Shown here in pieces: positions 9,891-18,478 of a stretch of 64,000 nt of DNA; within the stretch, counting starts at the first letter, position 1, and each line of letters begins with the position of its first letter. A program made the position numbers and the translations under genes. Under the pieces are notes generated by a model, which was given only the letters and a program-made list of their open reading frames with translations, did no database searches and was not told the DNA's origin. Source of the DNA: an uncultured Anaerolineae bacterium (lineage in GTDB: Bacteria > Chloroflexota > Anaerolineae > Promineifilales > Promineifilaceae); NCBI GenBank assembly GCA_937943625.1, contig CALEAD010000010.1, positions 16,217 to 80,216 on the forward strand, written 5' to 3'.

Positions 9891-11426
9891 ATGGCATTAT
9901 TCCAGAAAATTTTAGTGGCGAACCGGGGAGAAATTGCGCAGCGGATTTTTGCCGCCTGCCGCGAGTTGGGCATTACGGCCGTTGCCGTCTATTCCGAAGC
10001 AGACGCAGGGGCAGCCTGGCTGCGCCTGGCGGATGAGTGTTACCCCCTGGGCGGCATTAGCGCCGCCGATTCTTACCTGAACCAGCAAAAGGTGTTGGAT
10101 ACGGCCGTTGCCTGCGGCGCAGAGGCCATTCACCCTGGCTACGGCTTCCTGAGCGAGAATGCCAGCTTTGCGCGCGCCTGCGCGGCGCGCGGGCTAATTT
10201 TCATTGGCCCCAGTCCAGAGGCAATGGAAATGCTGGGCAGCAAAGCGGCAGCACGGGTGCTGGCGCAGCGCACTGGTGTACCCGTTGTGCCAGGCGTAGA
10301 TGGGGCGGGCAAGAGCGAGGCAGAATTGCAAACGGCCGCGACCGCTATTGGCTATCCGGTGCTGATCAAGGCCAGCGCCGGGGGGGGCGGCAAGGGAATG
10401 CGCGTGGTGTGGCAGGAGGGCGAGTTTGCCGACGCGGCGCGCGCGGCACGGCAAGAGGCGCTTTCCGCGTTTGGCGATGACCACATTTTGCTGGAAAAGT
10501 ATTTCCGCGAAATTCATCACGTGGAAATCCAGATTCTGGCCGACGCGCATGGCCGTGTGCTACACCTGTTCGAGCGCGAATGTTCCATCCAGCGGCGGCA
10601 TCAAAAAATCATCGAGGAAAGCCCCGCGCCGGTCATCCGCAACGCCGACCTGCGCCAGCGCATGGCACAGGCGGCCGTTTCCCTGGCAGCAGCGGCCGGT
10701 TATACCAATGCGGGCACGGTGGAGTTTATTGTAGACGGCCGTACCGATGAATTTTACTTTCTGGAAATGAACACGCGCCTGCAAGTAGAACATCCCGTCA
10801 CAGAGATGGTTACAGGGCTAGACCTGGCCGCCTGGCAAATTCGCATTGCGGCCGGCGAGCCGCTGCCCTTTGCCCAGGATTCGCTGACGCAGCGCGGGCA
10901 CGCCATTGAGTGCCGCGTCTATGCCGAAGACCCGGCGCATCACTTCTTGCCCTCCATTGGCAAAATTGCTGGCTACCGCGCCCCCGGCGGCCCCGGCGTG
11001 CGCGTGGATGATGGCATTGCCACCGGCGCAGAGGTGACGCCCTACTATGACCCAATGTTGGCGAAGGTAATTACCTGGGGGCACGACCGCACTGAGGCCA
11101 TTGCCAAGATGCGACGAGCGCTGCACGAGATGGTGGTGCTGGGGGTGACGACGAATATCCCGTACCTGCTGGCGATTTTACAGGAGGAAGCGTTTGTCAA
11201 CGGCCGTACCAGCACCAGCTACCTGGCCGAACACATGGCGGGCTGGACGCCGCAGCAGGCGCTATCGGACGCAGACTGGGTGGCGCTGGCGGCGGTAGAG
11301 CTGCTGCGTGGGCGCGGCAAAGCGGGCGCGCGTCCTGCTGTTACTGCCACCACCGCACAGCCTGACCCGTGGACGGCCGTTGGCGAGTTCCGCAACGTGG
11401 GGGGAAGAGGGGAAATTGGGAATTAG
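9891..11426 (+). CDS. accC: Acetyl-CoA carboxylase biotin carboxylase subunit
   Basis: MALFQKILVANRGEIAQRI, GGGGKGMR, FLEMNTRLQVEHPVTE motifs. Confidence 0.93.
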   Translation: MALFQKILVANRGEIAQRIFAACRELGITAVAVYSEADAGAAWLRLADECYPLGGISAADSYLNQQKVLDTAVACGAEAIHPGYGFLSENASFARACAARGLIFIGPSPEAMEMLGSKAAARVLAQRTGVPVVPGVDGAGKSEAELQTAATAIGYPVLIKASAGGGGKGMRVVWQEGEFADAARAARQEALSAFGDDHILLEKYFREIHHVEIQILADAHGRVLHLFERECSIQRRHQKIIEESPAPVIRNADLRQRMAQAAVSLAAAAGYTNAGTVEFIVDGRTDEFYFLEMNTRLQVEHPVTEMVTGLDLAAWQIRIAAGEPLPFAQDSLTQRGHAIECRVYAEDPAHHFLPSIGKIAGYRAPGGPGVRVDDGIATGAEVTPYYDPMLAKVITWGHDRTEAIAKMRRALHEMVVLGVTTNIPYLLAILQEEAFVNGRTSTSYLAEHMAGWTPQQALSDADWVALAAVELLRGRGKAGARPAVTATTAQPDPWTAVGEFRNVGGRGEIGN

Positions 11427-11468
11427 AGATTAGTGTGCTGGTCGCTAACCCCAATCTCTAATCCTTCG

Positions 11469-13415
11469 TCACCTACGCCGCCAGGCAACGGCCGTACTGC
11501 CCAGCAGCAGCGCCAACACCATCAGCAACAGCCAGGGCAGCGTGGCGCTGTTGGCCGAGAACGTGGAGAGGGAAACGGCCGTTGGCGTGCTGCCGTCGCT
11601 GATCGTCCAGAAAGAGAACTGGCTTTGTGGCACATTTGCCAGCAAGAGATTGTTATTGAGTTCGTTGCGGGTGTAGGAACCGGCGCTAACGACCGTCCAA
11701 TTGGGGGCACAGGGTAGCGCGGCGCAGCGATAAAAAGCCGTGTTCGCCTCATTGATGCCGTTCAACTCAACCGTTTCATAACGCATTTGCACATCCACCT
11801 CCAGTCCTGTGCAGTTGGTAAGCGTAAAATCTACGTACCGGTCAACGCCTGTGAATGGCACATTGCTGAAGGAGTGATTCCCTACCATTTTGGCACGCAC
11901 TGTACAGCCTGCGCCCCCTGCACCAGAAGCGGTCGTAGTCATGCGCAGCCAGGGGTTCGTGCTTGCATCATCCTCCCCAAAGAAGTTATAGGTTGTGCTG
12001 TTTGCCGCAAGATTATGGGTAAACCAACCTACGCGGCTGCCATACGTATCGGGTGCGCGGTTGGCGTCGGTCGTGGCAAAGCGAGTATGGGCGTAGAGGA
12101 AGCGCGTGCCAGGATGGAATCCATTCGGGTTCTCTGGCGGCCAGGCATTAAAGAACTGGCAAGAGCTATTAGACAGCCAGAGGTAAAAACCCACAGGGCT
12201 TGTGTCCTCATTGCTGGCAAAAACGGCCGACTTTCGCAACTTCACCTCATAGTGCCCACCTGCACCGGAGAAATCATAGTCACCCGGCTCTGCCGGATTA
12301 AAGGCGTTTTGGTCCCAGGCGCTGCCATTCCAGCCCCAGCTTTCGCGTATGTAGCTGCTTTGCCGGTTGACCAGAATGTAGTCGGGCTTGTTTTCATCAG
12401 GAAAGACAGCGCCACAGCGATCGGCCGTGCTGCCACCCCCCGTGTTAGTCGTCTCGTTTGTGGGGTCAATATCAATGCCGATCATGAAGAAGTCTGCACT
12501 GCCAAACCCACCGCGAACGCCAAAGTACCAGAAATCATCGTCCCAGGTAATGCCAAAAGTCGTGCCGTTCGCCGTACCCAGTAACCCTCTGCGCCATTCC
12601 GCTTCCGTGATATTGCCATCCAGAGTAATGGTGGTGTAACTGACGCAGCTATTGAGGGAGGAAGCAGTGTTGCGTGGCGCGGGTGCACCAGAAGAGAAAT
12701 CGGCGTTGTTATTATCTGTATCCTGACAGCCACCCACATTGCGCAAAGCTGCGGTCGTATTGCTTAAAGTAGGCGCGGCGCTACTGCCTTCATAAAAGTT
12801 AGCGTTGCCATACCCCACCAGATCAATAATTCGCGCCAATTGCGCCGCATTACAAGCCATTGACCCACCATTGCAGCCCAAAGACGTTGTGCCCGTTACC
12901 AAAGCCACTTTGCCATCTGTGGCAGACAGGTTAATTGGCGAGGAATCTATATGATCGGGTGTGGGCAAAGGAGAACCTGCACTCCCCCCAGATGCCTGTT
13001 GTACCAGATAGTATTGGCCGGCCCCAAGCGTTACATTGGGAAGTTCGGTTAGTTGCGCTGTACTAGCACCAAAGTTACCCGTTCCGGTGGCGCTAGCATA
13101 TTGCAGGGAAAGGCCATTCAGGGAAATGGGCGCACTGCCGCTGTTGAAAATTTCGATGAAGTCGTGAGTGTAGGGCGCACCGCTGTTGCCTCCCCCACCA
13201 TATACCTGGCTGATGCGCAGGTTGCGGGCGTAGGGAAAGGAAGCCTGGGCAACGGCCGTTTCCGTCCCGACTCCCCACATCATTGCTACGAACGCCAGAA
13301 ACAAATAGAGACTCAACTGACTGTAAACAATTTGCTTTTTCACACTCGTCCTCCAAGAATCATCGTATACAGCCACCCCCATGCCAACGAACAGCAAAAA
13401 CAAGCGCGCTTGCAC
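11469..13415 (-). CDS. Secreted lamin-tail-domain (LTD) protein with C-terminal TM anchor
   Basis: RISQVYGGGGNSGAPYTHDFIEIFNSGSAPISLNGLSLQYAS; C-terminal LPWLLLMVLALLLGSTAVAWRRR. Confidence 0.8.
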   Translation of the reverse strand: MQARLFLLFVGMGVAVYDDSWRTSVKKQIVYSQLSLYLFLAFVAMMWGVGTETAVAQASFPYARNLRISQVYGGGGNSGAPYTHDFIEIFNSGSAPISLNGLSLQYASATGTGNFGASTAQLTELPNVTLGAGQYYLVQQASGGSAGSPLPTPDHIDSSPINLSATDGKVALVTGTTSLGCNGGSMACNAAQLARIIDLVGYGNANFYEGSSAAPTLSNTTAALRNVGGCQDTDNNNADFSSGAPAPRNTASSLNSCVSYTTITLDGNITEAEWRRGLLGTANGTTFGITWDDDFWYFGVRGGFGSADFFMIGIDIDPTNETTNTGGGSTADRCGAVFPDENKPDYILVNRQSSYIRESWGWNGSAWDQNAFNPAEPGDYDFSGAGGHYEVKLRKSAVFASNEDTSPVGFYLWLSNSSCQFFNAWPPENPNGFHPGTRFLYAHTRFATTDANRAPDTYGSRVGWFTHNLAANSTTYNFFGEDDASTNPWLRMTTTASGAGGAGCTVRAKMVGNHSFSNVPFTGVDRYVDFTLTNCTGLEVDVQMRYETVELNGINEANTAFYRCAALPCAPNWTVVSAGSYTRNELNNNLLLANVPQSQFSFWTISDGSTPTAVSLSTFSANSATLPWLLLMVLALLLGSTAVAWRRR

Positions 13416-13830
13416 ACCTGGCCAAATTGTAGTGCCTACCTGCTGGCCAGGCAGCAGTCAATAGATTAGAAAATGGTTAAACAACCCGGCGCGCAATCAG
13501 CGCTAGTGGTGCTTACCCTCTCTTTTGCATCCTTTGTGCATGCTCCATGTTACGCTGCGTGCTGCGCGCTGAGCGAGGGCAAAATTTCACAAAATTTAAA
13601 TACTGTTTGAAACAGTTTTGCGAAATAATTTCCTGTTGAAATCTGGTGGGGGGATTCCTTCGTTAAATTAAAGTGCATTGCGCACCTTATCTTAATCTCT
13701 CGTAACGGCATGTTATGTCATGTTCATTAAGGTACTACCCAAAGAAGCAGTCTGTCGTCTGCGTTCCACCGTCAGTCGTCTGCGGTCCGCCGTCAACAAC
13801 TATCACATTCAAACTATCGAGGAATGTAAC

Positions 13831-15786
13831 ATGAACAGGTACAAACAGACAAGATACACCCTAATCATCATCATCGTTCTCAGCTTGTCCTCTGCCATCC
13901 TGGCGTCTAGCCAAAGCCAGCAAGCAAAGGCGCAAACTAACCAGAGTGCCGCTGGTCACACCACTTTTGCGCGCGTCACGTTGCCAGACGAGCCGGTTGT
14001 GCTGCCCGCTGTAGAGAGCAAGCATCTGGCGCCATACTCCGGGTTAGACGGCCGTTTGCAAACCCTGCTCTCCCTCTACGGCAGCTCCGATGACGCCTCG
14101 TGGGGCGCAACCGCCGAACTCCTCATAGACAACGCGGGCAAGGTACTGGCCGAAGTACGCGCCAATCCCGACGCCCCCACACTAACGCGCCAGGTGCTGG
14201 AAGGCCAGGGAGGGGTCATTCGCCATCACAACGCCCCTGGCCTCTACGAAGCATGGCTGCCTATTCCTAAACTGGCCAAACTGGCCGACGACGCCAACAT
14301 CTACTTCATCCAGCCCGCACGCCTGGTGCAGCCCCAGGTTGGCGCCAGCACCAGCCAGGCTGTGGCCGCCAGCTTTGCCAACATCTGGCACAGCAGCGGC
14401 ATGACCGGCGCCGGGCGCACCATCGCCATCATAGACACCTTCAACAACACCGGTGGGCAAATTGCCGCCTTGCAAGCCAGCGGCGACTGGCCGCCCCCCA
14501 GCCAGCTCACCACCATTCGCGTGGGCAGCGGCACCTTCGGCAGCGGCGGCAACAATCACGGCAATGCCGTGCTAGAAATTGTGTATGATATGGCGCCTGG
14601 TGCTACCTACCTGGCCTATGACGTGACCACCGTCGGCGACTGGGTGAGCGCCATTGGCCAGGCCACAGCCGCCGGCGCGCACATTATCTCCGCTTCCCTG
14701 AGCGCGCCACTAGATGGCATTGGCGATGGCTCCGCCCTGCCTGGCTCGGTAGCAGAGGCAGCGGCAGTGGCGCGCGCTGCAGGCGTGCTGCTGGTAAATG
14801 CCGCCGGCAACTACCGCGAAGACCATTGGGGCGGGTTGTACAACAATCACGCCACTATCAATAACACGCACGACTGGGGCGCAGGCGGCAACCTGAACCT
14901 GAGCCCCTATTGCCTGCCCAATGGCTACACGGTGGCCGTTGACCTGTTTTGGGATGATTGGGTGAACGTGAACCACGACTATGACCTATACCTGTATCGC
15001 TACAACAACATAGGCTGGGTGGTGGCTGCCTCATCTTTAGCCTGGCAAAATGGGGGCCCAGGGCAGCGCCCCCAAGAGGCAATTCGCTACACTCTGCCCA
15101 ACGGCACGCGCAATAATCCGTTTGGCTGCCCCACCAATACCCACGTGGTGGGCGTGCAGGTGCGCCGGCATAGTGCGCCGACGAACCGCAATTTGCAGGT
15201 ATTCACGAACATGGGGCTGGTGCTGAATGTGCCGGCGCGCAGCCTGGGCTTCCCGGCTGATTCCCCCAACGTGCTGGCAACAACGGCCGTTGCCTATACC
15301 ACCCTGGCACAAGAAGCCTACAGCTCCGAAGGACCAATTCTTGCCCCTGGCGGGGGTCTGCCCCTGGGCACAGAAAACCCTAAGCCAGACTTTGCCAGCT
15401 TTGGCAGCGGCACAGACACGCAGAGCTATGGCGCCAGTGCATTTGCGGGCACATCAGCGGCAACGGCACACCTAGCCGGTTGGGCGGCGCTGGTGTGGCA
15501 AGCAAACCCCAGCTTCAACGTCAGCCAGGTGGAGACGCGCATGAGAGAAATTGCCGCCAGCGCGTATGGACCATATAACAATGATCTAGGTACCGCCGGA
15601 CACGATTTTCAGCATGGGTATGGGCTGGCGCGCTTCTTGTTTTCGCCAACGGCCGTTTCCTTGCAAACAATCGCCCAACAAACAGCGCAACCGTCACTAC
15701 CTCTGCTACTCGTTCTGCTGCTGCTTGCGCCCACACTCTATGGGTTGTGGCGCAGGCTGAGCGGCAAAAGCAATCGCTATAGCTGA
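13831..15786 (+). CDS. Secreted subtilisin-like (S8) serine protease with C-terminal TM anchor
   Basis: Signal peptide; IAIIDTFNN Asp motif, HGNAV His motif, GTSAATAHLAG Ser motif. Confidence 0.85.
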   Translation: MNRYKQTRYTLIIIIVLSLSSAILASSQSQQAKAQTNQSAAGHTTFARVTLPDEPVVLPAVESKHLAPYSGLDGRLQTLLSLYGSSDDASWGATAELLIDNAGKVLAEVRANPDAPTLTRQVLEGQGGVIRHHNAPGLYEAWLPIPKLAKLADDANIYFIQPARLVQPQVGASTSQAVAASFANIWHSSGMTGAGRTIAIIDTFNNTGGQIAALQASGDWPPPSQLTTIRVGSGTFGSGGNNHGNAVLEIVYDMAPGATYLAYDVTTVGDWVSAIGQATAAGAHIISASLSAPLDGIGDGSALPGSVAEAAAVARAAGVLLVNAAGNYREDHWGGLYNNHATINNTHDWGAGGNLNLSPYCLPNGYTVAVDLFWDDWVNVNHDYDLYLYRYNNIGWVVAASSLAWQNGGPGQRPQEAIRYTLPNGTRNNPFGCPTNTHVVGVQVRRHSAPTNRNLQVFTNMGLVLNVPARSLGFPADSPNVLATTAVAYTTLAQEAYSSEGPILAPGGGLPLGTENPKPDFASFGSGTDTQSYGASAFAGTSAATAHLAGWAALVWQANPSFNVSQVETRMREIAASAYGPYNNDLGTAGHDFQHGYGLARFLFSPTAVSLQTIAQQTAQPSLPLLLVLLLLAPTLYGLWRRLSGKSNRYS

Positions 15787-15915
15787 CGGCCGACGGCCAA
15801 CCGCTGACGGCAGGCACAGCGGTTGGCCCGTCAACAAATGGTCGAACACTTTACCAGGACGTTGTGAATCAGGATCGGGCCAACCGATAAACAAACCCAG
15901 TAACTAACCAGCTTC

Positions 15916-16407
15916 ATGACCCAACTCCCGCCTACACCAGTCCGCCGCCCCTGGTCTGTACGCGCCATTACCTGGCTGCTGCTGGGGCAGGCTACGTTGC
16001 TCCTCACGCTCGCCGTCTGGCAGGCGATAGAAGCCTACGAAAGCGTCATAGCAGCAACAGCGCTTCTCAATCAGCTGATCCTGTTGCTACACACGCTCAC
16101 ACTCACGGCCGTTTTCCTGCTACTGCTGGTCGCTTTGCTGGCGTTCGGCCGTCTCTGGCCGCGTGGTTGGGGCTACGCCATGCTGGCGCAAGGCGTTTCG
16201 CTGGCACTCACCCTGGCACAGCACTTTCGCGGCCGCGAAGCATACACCCACCCACTCATGCTGCTTGGCATCTTCATGGTCATCTACCTGCATCATCCAG
16301 ACGTGCAAGCCACTTTTCAGGTGCGGCCAACGCAAACCGACAACGGAGAAGAGAGCCTGCTATTTGCCGCAGAGGCTTCACCAGTTGCTGCCGACCACCA
16401 TGAATGA
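15916..16407 (+). CDS. Small membrane protein of unknown function
   Basis: 163 aa ORF, at least 3 hydrophobic segments, good upstream context. Confidence 0.6.
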   Translation: MTQLPPTPVRRPWSVRAITWLLLGQATLLLTLAVWQAIEAYESVIAATALLNQLILLLHTLTLTAVFLLLLVALLAFGRLWPRGWGYAMLAQGVSLALTLAQHFRGREAYTHPLMLLGIFMVIYLHHPDVQATFQVRPTQTDNGEESLLFAAEASPVAADHHE

Positions 16408-16537
16408 GAACCGTGCCACGGCTTTCCCAACCACATACCCGTCGCGCAAGTTTGGCAACCTGGGCTACGCATACAACTATCTGTGATCAGCCGTCAGCGG
16501 TCGGCCATCAGCAGTCTATTTCCAAGAGGGTTCTGAG

Positions 16538-18415
16538 ATGAAAGAGGAACAGGCGCGCTGGTTGTTGCGCCGTTTTGAACCGGTTATTCGCTATACAAAA
16601 GGAGAGCAGTTCTTCCCAATGGATGTAGCCCGCTTTGTGCAGGCGTGCAGCCTCTGGGTGCAACAGCCCAATCAGCTGCCAGAAATGCTCATCCCTACCG
16701 GTGAATTAACGCTGGAACGACTGGCCGAACCGCGCGCACATGGTCCGCGCGCCATCTATTTTATGAAGCTGGTAGAGCCGCCAGAGTTAATGGAGCTGGC
16801 CGCACAGCGCGTGAAGGAGGGGTGGTCAACCAGGCACAAACTGGCGCGCTTCCCGGCACGATTCCCGGCACGATTCCCAGAACGCTTCCACGCCGGGCCG
16901 GGGCGGTTGGCGCGCGTCGGCTATGCCTCGCGTCTAGTAGATGCGCTTTTTTCCCTCAGCCTGCTGGCGCGCGGGCGCGTACCGGGCGATAGCGCCGCCG
17001 CAGCCGCCCTGGCCTATCAGCGCATTCTGGCAAGCACCCACGCCGCAGAATGGTATCGCTATTACGGCCGTGTCCTGCGCCAACAGGGGTGGACCATTCT
17101 GCAATACTGGTTCTTCTACCCTTTCAACGATTGGCGCTCCGGCTTTTATGGCGCCAACGATCACGAAGGAGATTGGGAAAAGGTCTCTTTGTACCTATAC
17201 GAAAACGAGCAGGGCGAATTGTGCCCAGAATGGGCCGCTTATGCCATGCACGATGCCAGCGGCAGTGATCTACGCCGCCGCTGGGATGACCCAGAGCTAG
17301 AGAAAATCGGCGAGCACCCCATCATCTACGCTGGGGCAGGCTCACACGCCAATTACTTTCAACCCGGCGAGTACCTGACCGAACTGGCGCTGCCGTTTCT
17401 GGCGCCCGTAGCACAATTGGCCGACCGGCTGCAGCGCACCTGGGAACGCAGCATTTGGGGCCAACCAACGCAAGCGCGTTGGTCGCGGCAGAGCATTTTT
17501 CGCGTGCCGTTTGTAGACTATGCGCGCGGTGATGGATTGGCCATTGGCCCTGGGCAGGCGCAAACCTGGGCAGAGCCAATCCTGCTCAACCCTCCTCCCC
17601 CCTGGGTGACGCAGTATCGCGGGCTGTGGGGGCTATACGCAAACGATCCTTTTTCCGGAGAAGATGCGCCCGCAGGCCCGATGTATCAGCGCGATGGCAC
17701 AATGCGTCGCGCCTGGTTTGCGCCGCTGGCCTGGGCGGGGCTGGATCGCACGCTGCCGCCGCCACAAAGGCTGGCACGCGTACAGGCGCGCCTGGCGGAG
17801 ATCCGGGCACGACAAGAAGAAACGGCCGTACACATCCAAACCACAACGGAACAGCTCACCGGTCTCGGTGTGGAGATACAGGCCATTCAAGATAAGCCCC
17901 ATCTGCGTCGGCTGTTGCAAGAGAAGGTGAAAGCGGAAACGGCCGTTTCCGCCGAACTTACCACCCTGCGCGCCCAGCTTGCCAACGACGCCTCGCTAGC
18001 CGAGTCGCTTACTCTGTACCTGACGCAACTTCAGGCAGGCGTGCGCGAGCCCCCACGCGCTCACATTCGGCATCACTACCACGCCACTACCGAAGCGGGT
18101 ATGCGCCTGAGTCGCTTCGCCGAGGCATGGGCGGCATTGAGCATCGGCCTGCTGATGATCGGCTTTGTGCTGCTGGCGCTGTTCGCGCGCGAATACCTGC
18201 TGCTCGGCCTGACATCGCTGCTGGCCGTTGTCCTGTTCGTGGAAGCCAGCGCCCGCCGCAGCCTGACGCGCCTGATTGCGAGCCTGACCAATCTCCTGGC
18301 CTTTGTCGCCAGTCTGGTGTTGCTGTGGCAATACTTCTGGCAAATTGTCGTCGCTCTGGCGCTGATCGCAGGCAGCTACATCATGTGGGAAAATATCCGT
18401 GAGTTGAGGCAGTAG
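16538..18415 (+). CDS. Uncharacterised protein with Vps62/DUF946-like region, coiled coil and C-terminal TM helices
   Basis: ILQYWFFYPFNDW..NDHEGDWEKVSLYL..PIIYAGAGSHANYF motif series; two C-terminal hydrophobic helices. Confidence 0.6.
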   Translation: MKEEQARWLLRRFEPVIRYTKGEQFFPMDVARFVQACSLWVQQPNQLPEMLIPTGELTLERLAEPRAHGPRAIYFMKLVEPPELMELAAQRVKEGWSTRHKLARFPARFPARFPERFHAGPGRLARVGYASRLVDALFSLSLLARGRVPGDSAAAAALAYQRILASTHAAEWYRYYGRVLRQQGWTILQYWFFYPFNDWRSGFYGANDHEGDWEKVSLYLYENEQGELCPEWAAYAMHDASGSDLRRRWDDPELEKIGEHPIIYAGAGSHANYFQPGEYLTELALPFLAPVAQLADRLQRTWERSIWGQPTQARWSRQSIFRVPFVDYARGDGLAIGPGQAQTWAEPILLNPPPPWVTQYRGLWGLYANDPFSGEDAPAGPMYQRDGTMRRAWFAPLAWAGLDRTLPPPQRLARVQARLAEIRARQEETAVHIQTTTEQLTGLGVEIQAIQDKPHLRRLLQEKVKAETAVSAELTTLRAQLANDASLAESLTLYLTQLQAGVREPPRAHIRHHYHATTEAGMRLSRFAEAWAALSIGLLMIGFVLLALFAREYLLLGLTSLLAVVLFVEASARRSLTRLIASLTNLLAFVASLVLLWQYFWQIVVALALIAGSYIMWENIRELRQ

Positions 18416-18478
18416 CGTAGCGCGATTTTTGCCAAATCGCGCTACGGCGCCAGCGGTCAGCACAAATCTCGCCAGTTA
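18411..18478. repeat. Intergenic repeat family C, copy 2, with perfect 12-bp stem gtagcgcgattt/aaatcgcgctac
   Basis: Direct comparison with 8035..8131 and 33423..33520. Confidence 0.7.
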
